This document shows positions 11,005-21,808 of a DNA stretch of 64,000 nt, one piece after another. Numbering within the stretch: position 1 is the stretch's first letter; each line of letters starts with the position of its first letter. The DNA is taken from contig CM060833.1 in assembly GCA_030762175.1 (NCBI GenBank), positions 170,920,501 to 170,984,500 of the forward strand. The letters are read 5' to 3'. The position numbers and the translations under genes are program-made. Under the pieces are notes generated by a model. It was not told where the DNA came from. It searched no databases and worked only from the letters and a program-made list of their open reading frames with translations. This DNA is from Metallyticus violacea (lineage: Eukaryota; Arthropoda; Insecta; Mantodea; Metallyticidae).

Positions 11005-13529
11005 GGTACATCTATTTGTTAGGTCTCAAAAATCAGATAGACATACACGAGAAAGGGGAAGATTTTATTCCTCTTAGATCCTATAATGTTCTGAGAAAAA
11101 TCTTTTCCATAGGAATGCAGGCCTTTGGATTTGGATGGAGTACGAAATATCATTCATTCTGAATTTATGATAAATAAGAGAATTTTGTTCCAGGGACTTT
11201 AACGTTAAAACATTTACAGATAAAAATATGGGGAAAAATAATAAAAAGATATTGGAAATTTGAGCAACAAGCAAAATTTCAACATTAATAACACTTATAC
11301 ACTTAGTAACAGCAAATAACATTTTACAAATTGTTACACTTGCATTCGAGACATTTATCTGGGAACTGTTGCGCTGTTACCACTTGCTAAAATATCGACT
11401 CTTACTAGTATTTGTAGCATTTGCAACATCTTCCCATTAATGTTGTAAATACCAATAGGGGGAGATGTACTATAAATACAGCATGAATATAATTTGGAGC
11501 ATATTTCAAACTGGTATAACATGAACTAAACGTATTGTAATGATAAGTTATGAAATATTAAAATTAAATAAAGGCCTTCACGAGCACCTATAAATCTGGC
11601 CCATTTGACTACCAAAACATTAAATTTTGGACATTGCAATTAGCCTTAACCAAGGCTCAACGAATTGCCGCCATACCTCAAAGAACAAACAATTCAATAA
11701 GTGTAAAAATTTATGACTATTAATAAGTTGCAAAAGGCAAGAACACTCCGTAACATGTCTTGATGCCTTATAAATCAACTAATAAAATTGGCTAAAAGAA
11801 AATTCTTGCTACACTACAAAGTACTAAAATATAAAATATTATAAATAAATTGTTTTACACCTTAAATACCTGGGTCACTGGCTACACAGCCAAGAGACTC
11901 CTTGAAATTTCTAATTGTTACATAGAGAGATTTGTTCTACCTGGAGCGTTCGTTCGAGACGATTGCTAGGAGTTGTCTTCTGGTCGATACGAAGTAAGGC
12001 GGCCTTCCTTAGAAGTTAACAGAGAGGCGTATTGGCCATGATACCATTCACGATTTAAGAAGGTGCTAGAAAAAAGAAAGACTGGAAGTAAAAGTACCGT
12101 TTTAGATAAATTGGTTAAGGCACAAAATGGTACATAGCATTGGAATTGTTGGTACAACACTTGAGCGTTGCAACACTTTCTTTAAACTTACACCTAAAAT
12201 CTGGAGAAGGTTAGTACACAGAGGATTCTAGTACCTTTCGTTGCATCTTCATTGATAAATTAGTTGTAGAATTTTCAAATTCACTCCAGGATATCACGTC
12301 AGGGATGTTATGCAACAATTGTGTAAACGTGTGTAAAGACTTCAGAAATCTATGTAGCATATTAAAGTACACTCGGAGATAGAAAAAGGGACTCCAGAAA
12401 TGGATTATTTTACTTCCCTTACCCTTTATGAGAAAGTCTGAAGGTTAGTGTGTAAATTTCAAGTCAACAACCGTGTTCTCTACAGAGCGGGACGAACACG
12501 GAGGGGAAGATTGGGGGTAGGAACATGATAGATTCGACAGAAACGGTGGGACCTACATAATGTTGAACGGCTAAATAGCAGTTTGTGAAAAGTTTCCGAG
12601 GTCTTTTATCGGGGAAATAAAAATCCCACATGCCGTGAAATAAGTGGAATAGCAAGGGAAAACATAAATTTCATCAAATGACAAGGTAAATGGTTATTTT
12701 TCAGTTGCGCTGCCATATATTACCAGGATCTGACCAATGTACCATTTTCTAACAATTTTTTTAACGAAAAAGTTTAGAGCGGTTTATTCAAAGATACTTC
12801 TGCTTAAACGTATGTTGATACAGACAGAAGTTAACTTTAACCTTTTTCAGGACAAATATTAGATGGCAACTTACCAAGGAAGTTATAGTCCGAAAAGATA
12901 TCATATTAAAATGAAGGTGTTACAAATAAAATGCAAAGTGAAGGAATAATATGTCATTAAAACTCTGGAGTAAACTAAAAAATAAATGACATTGCTTAAA
13001 GAGATACTGAACTGCTAAATACTGTTCTATTTATAGGCTAAAAACAATTAGCAATTAATTACGATTATGTTGATAAAAATCATACCTGTGAATAGTACTA
13101 GCATGCTTACTTTGTACCATTTAACGTTAGCTGCTAAGATTTTTAAACGACTTATATTACGCTCATTCAAGAATGATCAAAGTTCTAATCATAAAAAAAC
13201 CTGTTATTATTTGACTTTATCTTAATTGGTTTCGTGATTATTCTTCTCAGGATACTGTCTGTTCTTTCTGACAAATCCTTTCAGTATAATATGTGTACGA
13301 ATCGCTTTTGAGATCTTGCCTCCATTTTAACGGAGTATTTCTACTTAAGAGTCATTAGCGTTCACAGCTAAGCGCAGGGCATTGCCATAACACCGGCTTC
13401 TGCCCTGATTATGAGCATGGACAGCCAGTTACAGTTTGCAGTAACCAGAGAAAGCTTATTTCTGTCATTTTGTTATTAACAAGCTATTAGTGCGGCAGGG
13501 TGATTAAATGTGGTGATTAAATTTTACTA
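11005..13529. other. Non-coding DNA, no gene recognised
   Basis: Frames in this stretch are short, on both strands, and carry no family signature. No transposon end was identified. Confidence 0.4.
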
Positions 13530-13768
13530 TATTTATTTGAGGACCTCAAGATCGTCCCATTCACTTTAAAGCAAGAAACGCCGATACATTTTTTCCAGAG
13601 GTCTAATCTTTCAAACTTAAGGCACTGCAAATTCGTCACACGGGTTAAAGGGCTTTATTTCTCTTCCAAAGAAAGCCACATTTTAAGATATTTACACCCT
13701 AAAAAATCCAATCCCGGCCGGACTTGAACCCGCGACCTTGGCTCTATGAGGCAAGTGGTTACTGACAA
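13530..13768 (-). mobile_element. SINE-A copy 3, old and diverged
   Basis: On the minus strand the body is still readable. It contains GGTTCAAGTCCGGCCGGGATTGG near 13713-13735, then GGGTGTAAATATCTTAAAATGTGGC, TTTGGAAGAGAAATAAAGCCC and GTGTGACGAATTTGCAGTGCC. An AAATAAATATAG tail lies on the left. The terminal hairpin has been lost (GACGATCTTGAGGTCC). This is one of the oldest copies here. Confidence 0.75.
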
Positions 13769-14224
13769 TTTTACTTAAATATCGCATTAGAATAGCGTAA
13801 AAATAAAGGTTTGGGAAATTGCTCTTATAGAGGAACTAAAAGAAAGCACAGGACAGTTATTGGAAATTACAAGTACAGCTGTTGTGCGTGAACAGGAACG
13901 GGAATCCTAAATGTAAGGCACTTCCTACAGCTGCTGCAACACAGGTGAACAGTATTGCGTGCATGTAAATAGAAATGTGATCAGGCAGTCGGTGACTGGC
14001 GCAACTTTGGTCACCTGCAGCCTGAGGTCAAAATTAACTTTATGTATATTTCCGTGGATAGATCATTTTACCTGCAGATTTTGAGAGTTTTACTGAAGAA
14101 CCTATTAATTGTTATTAATTTGAAAGTAAGTATAGACGTCAACTAAGTGGTATGCGCTTTATTCTTTTGTAATGGAATCGTCTTCGGTTTTCTGTGTGTA
14201 TTATATCTCTTTAAAATGCTACCA
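13769..14224. other. No feature recognised
   Basis: Nothing supported by motif or repeat match. Confidence 0.4.
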
Positions 14225-14670
14225 TTAACCATTCCTAACATAATTAAATGGAATTGTTAAGGTCGATGCTTCAGCCTTGCTCAAAGGCTGGACGTTTGCG
14301 TCTACGGTCCTAGTGGAAGCATCTCCGGAAGGTAGGGATGAAATGAGATTAGACACGAAATTAGACGGAGTCTCAAATAGAACATCCTGACTCCGGGCCA
14401 GAAACCTTTCCAAAGCGCAAGCCACCGTTACACCGCGGCAACCCACCTCGCTCTGGCACTTTCGGCCCTGTAACAACCAAAGAATGAAATGAGAGAGCGA
14501 GAAATTAATGGAAAGGAAACACCCATCTCATCATTAACCTAAGCGACCAGTGGAAATCGTGGAAGGAATAAAAATAATAACCCAAGTTCGTATGGCCATC
14601 CCCAAGGATTTCGAACCCGGGACCTCTTGAATGCGAGATACCAAGTGTTTAGCTAAGCCACCCCTCTCAG
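14225..14670 (-). mobile_element. Repeat family C with tRNA-like head (candidate SINE-C)
   Basis: Read on the minus strand, the element begins near 14670 with a tRNA-like segment. GGTGGCTTAGCTAAACACTT resembles an A box, and CCGGGTTCGAAATCC (about 14598-14612) resembles a B box. A body of about 350 bases follows, and its middle (14260-14565) is shared with 1730-2160. The two copies and the tRNA-like promoter boxes argue for a third tRNA-derived SINE family. The open frame 14225-14476 lies inside the repeat and is not a gene. The left boundary is not defined by a tail or target duplication. Confidence 0.55.
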
Positions 14671-16100
14671 ATTCCTAACACAATGGAAGCATGACTTGGT
14701 TCGTCCGTTGCACGTTCTTCTCTGCTTCTGGTCTGGATGAGATCTGCTATATATATTGCATTTCTTGATTTGTACATCAGCATGTACAAGTTTCCCCCTG
14801 TTGGATCTTAACTTCCTGATCGTAACTGTCATTAAAACTGTTAGCAATTAGAAATAAATTCTCATCAAAAAAGAGGAATGAGTTCGTTTATTAGAAGATT
14901 TCTTGAATTTCTTGTCTTGGTCTTTATAAGTATTCGAATTTGCATTACGTTCTAATGGCTAAAATCTTCGTGGAAATATAAACCATATATGGCAACAGAT
15001 GCAAATATAAAAATTCCACTTTGTGCTTTAAACTTAGTTCTTGCGTAAAGGTACAGTTTATTTGAAAAACTGTAATATTTTACATTCTTAAATGTTGGTG
15101 GCCATAAACAGTTAAAATACATTTAATGTTAATTTTATGCTTGCAATAACTGTCACCGGAAATAAAGTTTTCTAAGTGACAATAGCACGGACCGATGCAA
15201 TTATAGTAACATTTGTGCTTACCTCACAGGTGCAAACCATAAAGTTGACATGAACATATAAAAGCTCCATACCACTAGAAAAGGAGTGTAGTGTAGTTAT
15301 TGGTTCATTCAGTTACATTTAGCATTCCGCGTTTTTGCAGTTCATCACTCTTGTAAAATGGACTAAATGTAGTTTTCATTTAATGATAATATGAAATTTA
15401 ACTATTTTAAGGTACTGAAGTACATTAATTTTATTGTATTTGGTCTATTTCAGGTGCGCTGAAATTATTACTTGTATCAATAAATATTGGTTAAAATTTT
15501 CAATCATTTAATAGCTGCACAGATCTTTCATTTAAAAATATGTTTTATTATAATTAATTAAAATTATCTATTTTATTTATTTTATACTGTTGCGTAATAG
15601 ACTATTATGAGAATTAGGTGGTACATTAACTTCAAATGGTACTAAAATTAAAGAACATGGAAAAAGTACACCTTATAAATAGATTTAAAAGTTGAAAGGC
15701 TATCTTTTTCCGGCGATCTTCTCAAATATGACATTAACAGATATAACCTGAAAATTTTTCCACTGAATAAAAAAGAAAAAGTGATGAGTTAAAATGTAAA
15801 AAGAAAAAAATATGAACGTAAATTCATTCAGTTTTAGAAAAAATTAATTAGAGGGACATGTCATGTTCATACATATTTATACATTTTCATTAGAAAAATG
15901 GTTTCATTATTTGTGACACTTCTTCTACATAGCGATATATATTTCTGTAATTTACCGCCAAGTTTTAAATGTGTATGAGGGTAGTACTAAATATAATGTC
16001 TCCTGTTTATTTTCATAGAAACTACAACAGATTTAGAGAGCACAAATACATACTTAAAGAGAGCAAGACTTGATAAATACACCCGATCACCTCCATGCGT
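14671..16100. other. AT-rich non-coding DNA
   Basis: No gene or repeat was recognised. A TATAAAAG box at 15257 has a TCAGTT initiator-like site 52 bases downstream, which is too far apart to call a promoter. Confidence 0.4.
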
Positions 16101-16342
16101 ACCGCAGTGGCCGGTCTTTGAGGTAAGGAGGGGGAGATATAGAATTCGATTCCCTCCAGCACCATCCTCCCTAAGTTTTTCCAAGTTTTACTCAGTCCTC
16201 AAAAATGACAATTAGTGCAGAGGTATCCTAAACTAGGCATGGAATGCTTCCTTCTTAAAAAGAAATCCCTTCCCAATTTATCATTTCATCGCAATTATCA
16301 GCACCCACCCATGTGTTGCCCAGTATTGAAAGCTATAATCAA
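16101..16342 (+). mobile_element. SINE-B copy 1, old and diverged
   Basis: Landmarks of the family appear in order: ACCGCAGTGGCCGGTCTTTGAGG (decayed head), ATTCGATTCCCTCCAGCACC in place of the B box, CATCCTCCCTAAG, TTTTTCCAAGTTTTACTCAGTCCTC, GGCATGGAATGCTTCCTTC, CCCTTCCCAATTTATCATTTCATC and GTGTTGCCCAGTATTGAA. Compared with 41405-41696 it has many substitutions and small deletions. Frames through this stretch on either strand are SINE shadows. Confidence 0.75.
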
Positions 16343-18400
16343 ATACCATTCGTTATACATACTTGCTAGCAATGAACAAAAGTCTGTAAGCCCCGCACGT
16401 TAAGATCAGAGACTGCCACTCCAAAGACAATCTTTTGGATCCCAGCTTGTACTCTTGACACCAGTCTTATTACCTTGAGCCTCAAACTGGTATAGCTGGT
16501 CTTGGCCAGCTCCATTAAATTATTTTTCTGTTCCTGGCACAGACTTTGCCACCCTTGATTAACTCATCCTTACCGATTGGCCTATTGCGACCAAGGAACT
16601 GTGTACAAAGTTTAATGTCGACTGTAATGCATTCGAAACATGGAGTATCACAAAGAGTTGGCCAAATGATTTGCACGGATGCTTACACAGGTTCAGAAAA
16701 ATCATCGAATGGAATTATATCAGGACCTGCTTCACCAGTTTGAAGCTGAACATGAGACAAATTTATGGGCACATCGTCATCGGGGATATGATATGGTGTC
16801 ACCACTGCGTGTTTGAATCCAACAGACTTTCGAGTGACAGCGCGGCTTTAGTTCATCGCTGGCGTAAGTGCAAAATGAATGGTGTTGAAGTCTTCCTGTA
16901 TTTAACTATGTATTTGTTACTTCAGTATTTGGTGCAGTTTTGAAAAAAATTAACAGAATGCACTACTTTCAGAACAACTATATTATTTTATTTTGGCGCA
17001 TTTTTAATAGTATAAAAATTCGTCATTGTCATAATCGTAATCATCGTCATCGCTTCATTTATCAGGTAACACGCATATGAAAAGATGGATACAAGAGAAT
17101 ATAAATTATATTAACTACCTTTTATACCAATGAAAGAGGAAATGTAAATATCCATTAAGATCGGAATTTTAATACTACAGAAACGCCATGCAATGGAAGC
17201 AGATAATTCCAGTTATTCCACACGTTAGTTGCATATCTATCTTATCCTAGAACAATTAATGTACTCCACTTTCCCAATCTATGTGCCTGTGCAATGGCGA
17301 GACGAAATCTGTTGATAGCTGATGGTTCAATCTACTGCATTCACGATATTATAAGACCGAAGAGGCGAAGTTAAATAAAGTTTGAAAGTGCCAGATATCA
17401 TAGAACACCAAGAGACTAGCGGTGAAGAGTAACAAAAGGGTAAAACCTTCAACAAGGGACACCAAAATACGATACATGGTTTGGCAAGGTCCTCTTAGTT
17501 CAATGAAAAAATTATACTGCTGTTTTCGCGTTACTAGCAACATAATGATGGTTTCCCAAGAGACAGATCGTACATCGCTGTACTTTGATTGAAGGAAGCT
17601 TAGCAATGCAAAAATTGCATCACGAGTGTCGCATGTTTTTAAGGAAATTTTGAAATGGCAACGATATAACACGTTCCTACCCATTTATCATTTTCCATGA
17701 CAATACTTGAGCAATCAGTGAAAATGTTTAGCACTCACCATATTTCCCTAGCTGAAGCTACTGTTGTTTCTTCTTGATTGCTAAGATGAAGGAAGCACCG
17801 TGTGGCATTTGCTTTGGAACTGTCCCACACGATTAATCAACCACTGTATCAGAGATAACAACAGAACAGGACTTCCATAGGCTTTACATAAACCTGATGA
17901 CATGTTGAAGGACAGTAAGCATACTATCTAACTAAATAGCTGCTATTATTCAAATACAAATCCTCGTATTTGGATATTTGATGTGTACGTGTCATATTTT
18001 ATGCTATTCATGCACTTTAACTGACTTGTTTACCTCTTTCATTTATATATAATATCAATTATTATTACTAAGCGTTTTTAATTTGCGTGCTATACTCTAT
18101 TAAACGTATTTATTTCCGTGTTACGTGAATTGTAATGTAGTCTATTTGATTCTGGACAGCGTGGGATGAATTTTCCCGGACACATTTTACTGCACTGCAC
18201 AGAAATGCTGTTACCATTATAGCACGTGGCTACTGCAATTTACTAATAGATGGCAGCTGCAAGTGCCAAAGCCTGGAATGAAATCCCCTACCCCTAAAAT
18301 CACTGAAATCGATTTATTATCATAACATTTGCTTGTATACTATAAACCTTTGAAGTTAGTAGGCAGTTGGTTAAATATTTAATGTTAGATCTCGATGTGT
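16343..18400. other. Non-coding DNA upstream of the GPCR exon
   Basis: No coding motif was found. A frame at 16671-16943 contains LVHRWRKC, faintly like the C-terminus of a mariner transposase, but nothing around it supports this. If the exon at 18416 belongs to a plus-strand gene, this stretch is its preceding intron. Confidence 0.4.
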
Positions 18401-18415
18401 TTTATTATTTCACAG
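18400..18415 (+). other. Splice acceptor of the GPCR exon
   Basis: A pyrimidine-rich TTTTATTATTTCAC is followed by AG immediately before codon 1 of the exon. It is a good metazoan 3' splice site. The matching donor is AA/GTGAGT at 18533-18538. Confidence 0.7.
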
Positions 18416-18532
18416 TCACTCCTGCGCGGCGCACTCAGTCAGCAAAGCGCAGTGATCTTGATCTGCATGGCTATTGATCGTTACATGTGTATGCTGCATC
18501 CAAACCGATACCATCGACATTCTTCCAAAAAA
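18416..18532 (+). CDS. Internal exon of a rhodopsin-like (class A) GPCR
   Basis: This is a 117-base exon, 39 codons in phase 0, and the only host coding sequence I can support. It opens after a consensus acceptor (TTTTATTATTTCACAG) and closes before a consensus donor (GTGAGT at 18533). The translation has residues 1-11 SLLRGALSQQS, then a hydrophobic helix (AVILICMAI), then D21-R22-Y23. MCMLHPNRYHRH follows and it ends SSKK. In class A receptors, TM3 ends with (D/E)RY, which contacts the G protein, and the second intracellular loop begins with a xxHPxRY-like segment. Both are present at the right spacing. The rest of the receptor lies in other exons, none of which I could identify in this window. 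The YMCMLHPNRY wording suggests an insect orphan or amine/peptide-type receptor, but no subfamily is assigned. Alternative: an exonic relic of a pseudogene, less likely because the frame and both splice sites are intact. Confidence 0.8.
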
Positions 18533-21510
18533 GTGAGTACCATCCTCTTGCATCAGTAAACAAACATTAGGAATCTTGTGTTTGTACTTAGTAACTTTTA
18601 TAGTGTATTTCTAATCTTCTCTGCGAGTCCATTACATTCACCTGTGTTGTAAGTGAAATGCTTTGAGAGATTGTACATAAGATTAACTTGCTATGTTTTT
18701 ATTTTGTAGATGTGAAAATGCACTGCTTTGGTAAAAGAACAAATTTAATTTAACAAAATTTGGTGGTGAGTGTGTATTTTAGTGGCACAAAGGGAAACAC
18801 TCTACAACTTCTTGTAGTCTGGACAGCACTTCCAACCGTCTCGTTTTTTTATGAGAGAGTTATATTTGCTAGAAACGTTCTGCATGCTTTCTTTACTGTA
18901 TGGATGAAATTACTTGGCATTTGATAGCTCGTATTTCAGTGTTCTTAGCAAGAAGTATGAATGATTATAAACACCCTTAATAGGAAGATTGATATACATA
19001 ACCCTAAGACAATAATTATCATTAACGATGATGTAAAGAAACAATTTTAACAACTAATACTTCTTTAAAAAATAGTAACCGCGTTTCACTCACTTTTGAC
19101 TCCATGTTTTCATTTATAACTTTTAAACAAATAGAGTAATTCAGAAATGCATTACATGAACATATATCAATTTCCTACACAATGTTTTTCTTTCAGTTCT
19201 ACGAGAGTTCGTGGTTCTTTATGATAGGCTTTTCCTTTCAGAAAGCATCAATGAAGGAAATCAAGTTGGATAAGATAAGTTATCAGGTGGCATATCCTAG
19301 AAAACATTCATTAAAACTTTACTTACTCGTCGTTCAAGTGAATTACATACTCAGAAAAGATTTTCATTTAGACTGCAGTACCTGCCATTGTATGAAGAAG
19401 GTGTGACCAATATTACGACACCGCAACAGTTCTTTCATCATGAAGAGACGTCTTCTGCATGGTGTGGCCATTCTACAGTCCAAATATCGACAAGCTTGGA
19501 TAAAACCACGCTTTTTTGTGTTCAGTGTTTTCAAATGCAAATTATGAAATGCTGCAACCAATGACAGTAATCGAGCTTCTTTTGTTTGTCATGTACTTTA
19601 AGTTCTTGTACAGTCATAACAGAATATGCACGAGACATTTTTTCGTTTTTTTATTTTATTTTAATTAATTGATATTTGGTTGTAGAAACCCTCATTTCAT
19701 TCAACATTTAACTAAAAGACTTGTGAGCAGGTCTACAGGCTTGTTTACTAAATCCTTAAACGTTGCTTCTGCTAACTTCGAAAGTCCTCCTTCATAAATG
19801 CTAGAACGGTAACTTAATATTTAATATTTACGGGGATTAAATTTATGGGCTATTTTAAATAAGCTAATTAATGAATTATATGATTAGAAGTCTGGAGTTC
19901 GATGTTTCCTATTTCTCTGGTTCCAAAACAGAGGATAGAAATCTCAGGGGAGTATGGTCTGTTTTTAATGACGTGATGTCATTAGGAAAGGAAAGGTATT
20001 CTTCATTGGAATACTGCACTTCTGGGCTCAAGATGAATTTTAATTTATAGGACAATGACATGCTGGGCATTCATCGCATGAGGATAATTCTGGTTTTATA
20101 TGTGCTGTATAATTTGTCCTCAGGTTAAAATTCACTACCTTCACTAAAGATCAATGGACACAATTTACGCACTTTTACTTTAACTTTGATTCTTTTGTTC
20201 TCGTAATTTCCCGCAATCTAAAACCTGGCCGTCACCTATAGCTTCATGATAACACTAACCACTTTGCCGTAGGGACTTTATAGTAATGCTAAATGGAGGC
20301 TAACCTTAGCAATAACTCGGCGTGGCTTGTATTCCACTACTGGATGTTGTATGCATGGGAGGAGGGTTGAAGAGAGTGATGACAGTTATTTTGTGACTAT
20401 TTAATGTTTATTGCTAGAGTTTTGCATTGCTTTCGGCTCTGCTTCTCCACACGTCTACCTGGACAGCGGAGTTCTTGGCATTGACGGCGATAGAAAGACT
20501 TAGGAAGATGGCACTTGCCTTAAATTGAAACTACCAGCTGGGTCTGGATCTGAATAGAGTCCCAATCGGAGTGCTGTACTTCTATTATCTACTTCTGGTG
20601 CCTACTTACTGCTCACTGCGCCTGCCTCACACCTCGAGAAGTAATCAAAGTGAAGATGCAAGATGAGAGTATGTTTCCCTTTGCATGCGGTCGCATCGCG
20701 CCATGAGCTCACACGAGCCTACACACCTGAAGCCACGGTATCTGAGGTTTTAAAAAACGTGATTCTCATTGGAGAATGTAAACTCACTTTTGAATTGCAA
20801 CATTACACTTTATGTAATTCGCTACTTACTGCGAAATCTGATGATCATTCATTGCCTTGGAACGCAATCTTTGGAATTTAAAGGGACCAGCACTCCACTT
20901 TGCGACTGTGGACACAAAAAACTCTGTTGTCCGGTGCAGGAGGCACCAATTTTTTTCCTATTGTGAATGGAAGGTTTGATCGTCCTTCGGCTAGCAGCAC
21001 TACCTGACCACTAATTCTCTTTCCTACATACAAAAATGGTGTCACGACTTATATTAGAAAATACACAAACGTTACTAGCAATTAAACGCTTCTATATAGT
21101 AATATTTATAGGCTGCGGCAGACAGATTTCAATAACTGCTTCAATGTCAGATGGATGCCTACAAGGGCATAAAGGTGACGGAGCACCAAAAGAGATGTAG
21201 TTTTACAATAATCCAGCAGGTGTTCATCAGTGTATGGTAGTTTATTCTATTCGCTACAGCAAGTTCCCTCACTGTTCATCTGCATCCACCTCCAGCAACT
21301 CTATGTAATGCACTACAATATCAATACGACGTATTCTCCTCACTATCACGTACTTGCCGAAACGCAGACACTCAACGTGCCACCGTCAGATACGATATCA
21401 TTGCGACAAGCTTTCCATGGTGTCTCGTGACATTATTTAGCATTTCTTCCACATCACACCTACATTTTGTTGTTCATATTTAGAAAAAAATGTCTTTAAA
21501 ACGATGCTCC
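18533..21510. other. Non-coding DNA downstream of the GPCR exon
   Basis: This is presumably the next intron. I looked for a continuation encoding TM4 (a hydrophobic helix with the conserved W) and did not find one. Short frames on both strands lack family features. Confidence 0.4.
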
Positions 21511-21808
21511 TCAATACCACTAGGCACGGACTCGTGAGCGGGAGGTCCGCGGTTCGAATCCCGCCAGGACCGTCCTCCCTGACTGGGGTTTTTTCCAGGT
21601 TTTCCTCAGTCTTCATAACTGGCAAATGCCGGGGAGGTACCTAAACTTAGGCCTGGAACGCTTCCTTCCTTAAAAAAAAAAAAAATATCCTTTCCCAATT
21701 TATCATTTCATCTCATGTATCATCAGTGTCCACCGCCTGTGGTGCCTCAGTAGTGAAAACGGGCGTTAAACACTACTCAAAAAAAAAAAAAATCAATACC
21801 ACTAGGCA
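21511..21808 (+). mobile_element. SINE-B copy 2, 5'-truncated, with 16-bp target-site duplication
   Basis: The SINE body (21527-21792) is flanked by a perfect 16-base direct repeat, TCAATACCACTAGGCA, at 21511-21526 and 21793-21808. The first part of the tRNA-like head is absent. The copy starts at about CGGACTCGTGAGCGGG and retains the B box GGTTCGAATCCCGCC. The family body follows (GTCCTCCCTGACTGGGG, TTCCAGGTTTTCCTCAGTC, GGCAAATGCCGGGG, CATTTCATCTCATG, CCACCGCCTGTGGTGCCTCAG, GGGCGTTAAACACTAC) and then a 3' A-rich tail. The intact duplication points to a relatively recent insertion by target-primed reverse transcription. Confidence 0.93.

Noticed and set aside
15257..15315. TATAAAAG with TCAGTT as a promoter
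   Set aside because: The spacing is over 50 bases, too long for a TATA-initiator pair.
16671..16943. Mariner C-terminus suggested by LVHRWRKC
   Set aside because: A single eight-residue resemblance without the SPDLAP block or any neighbouring match.
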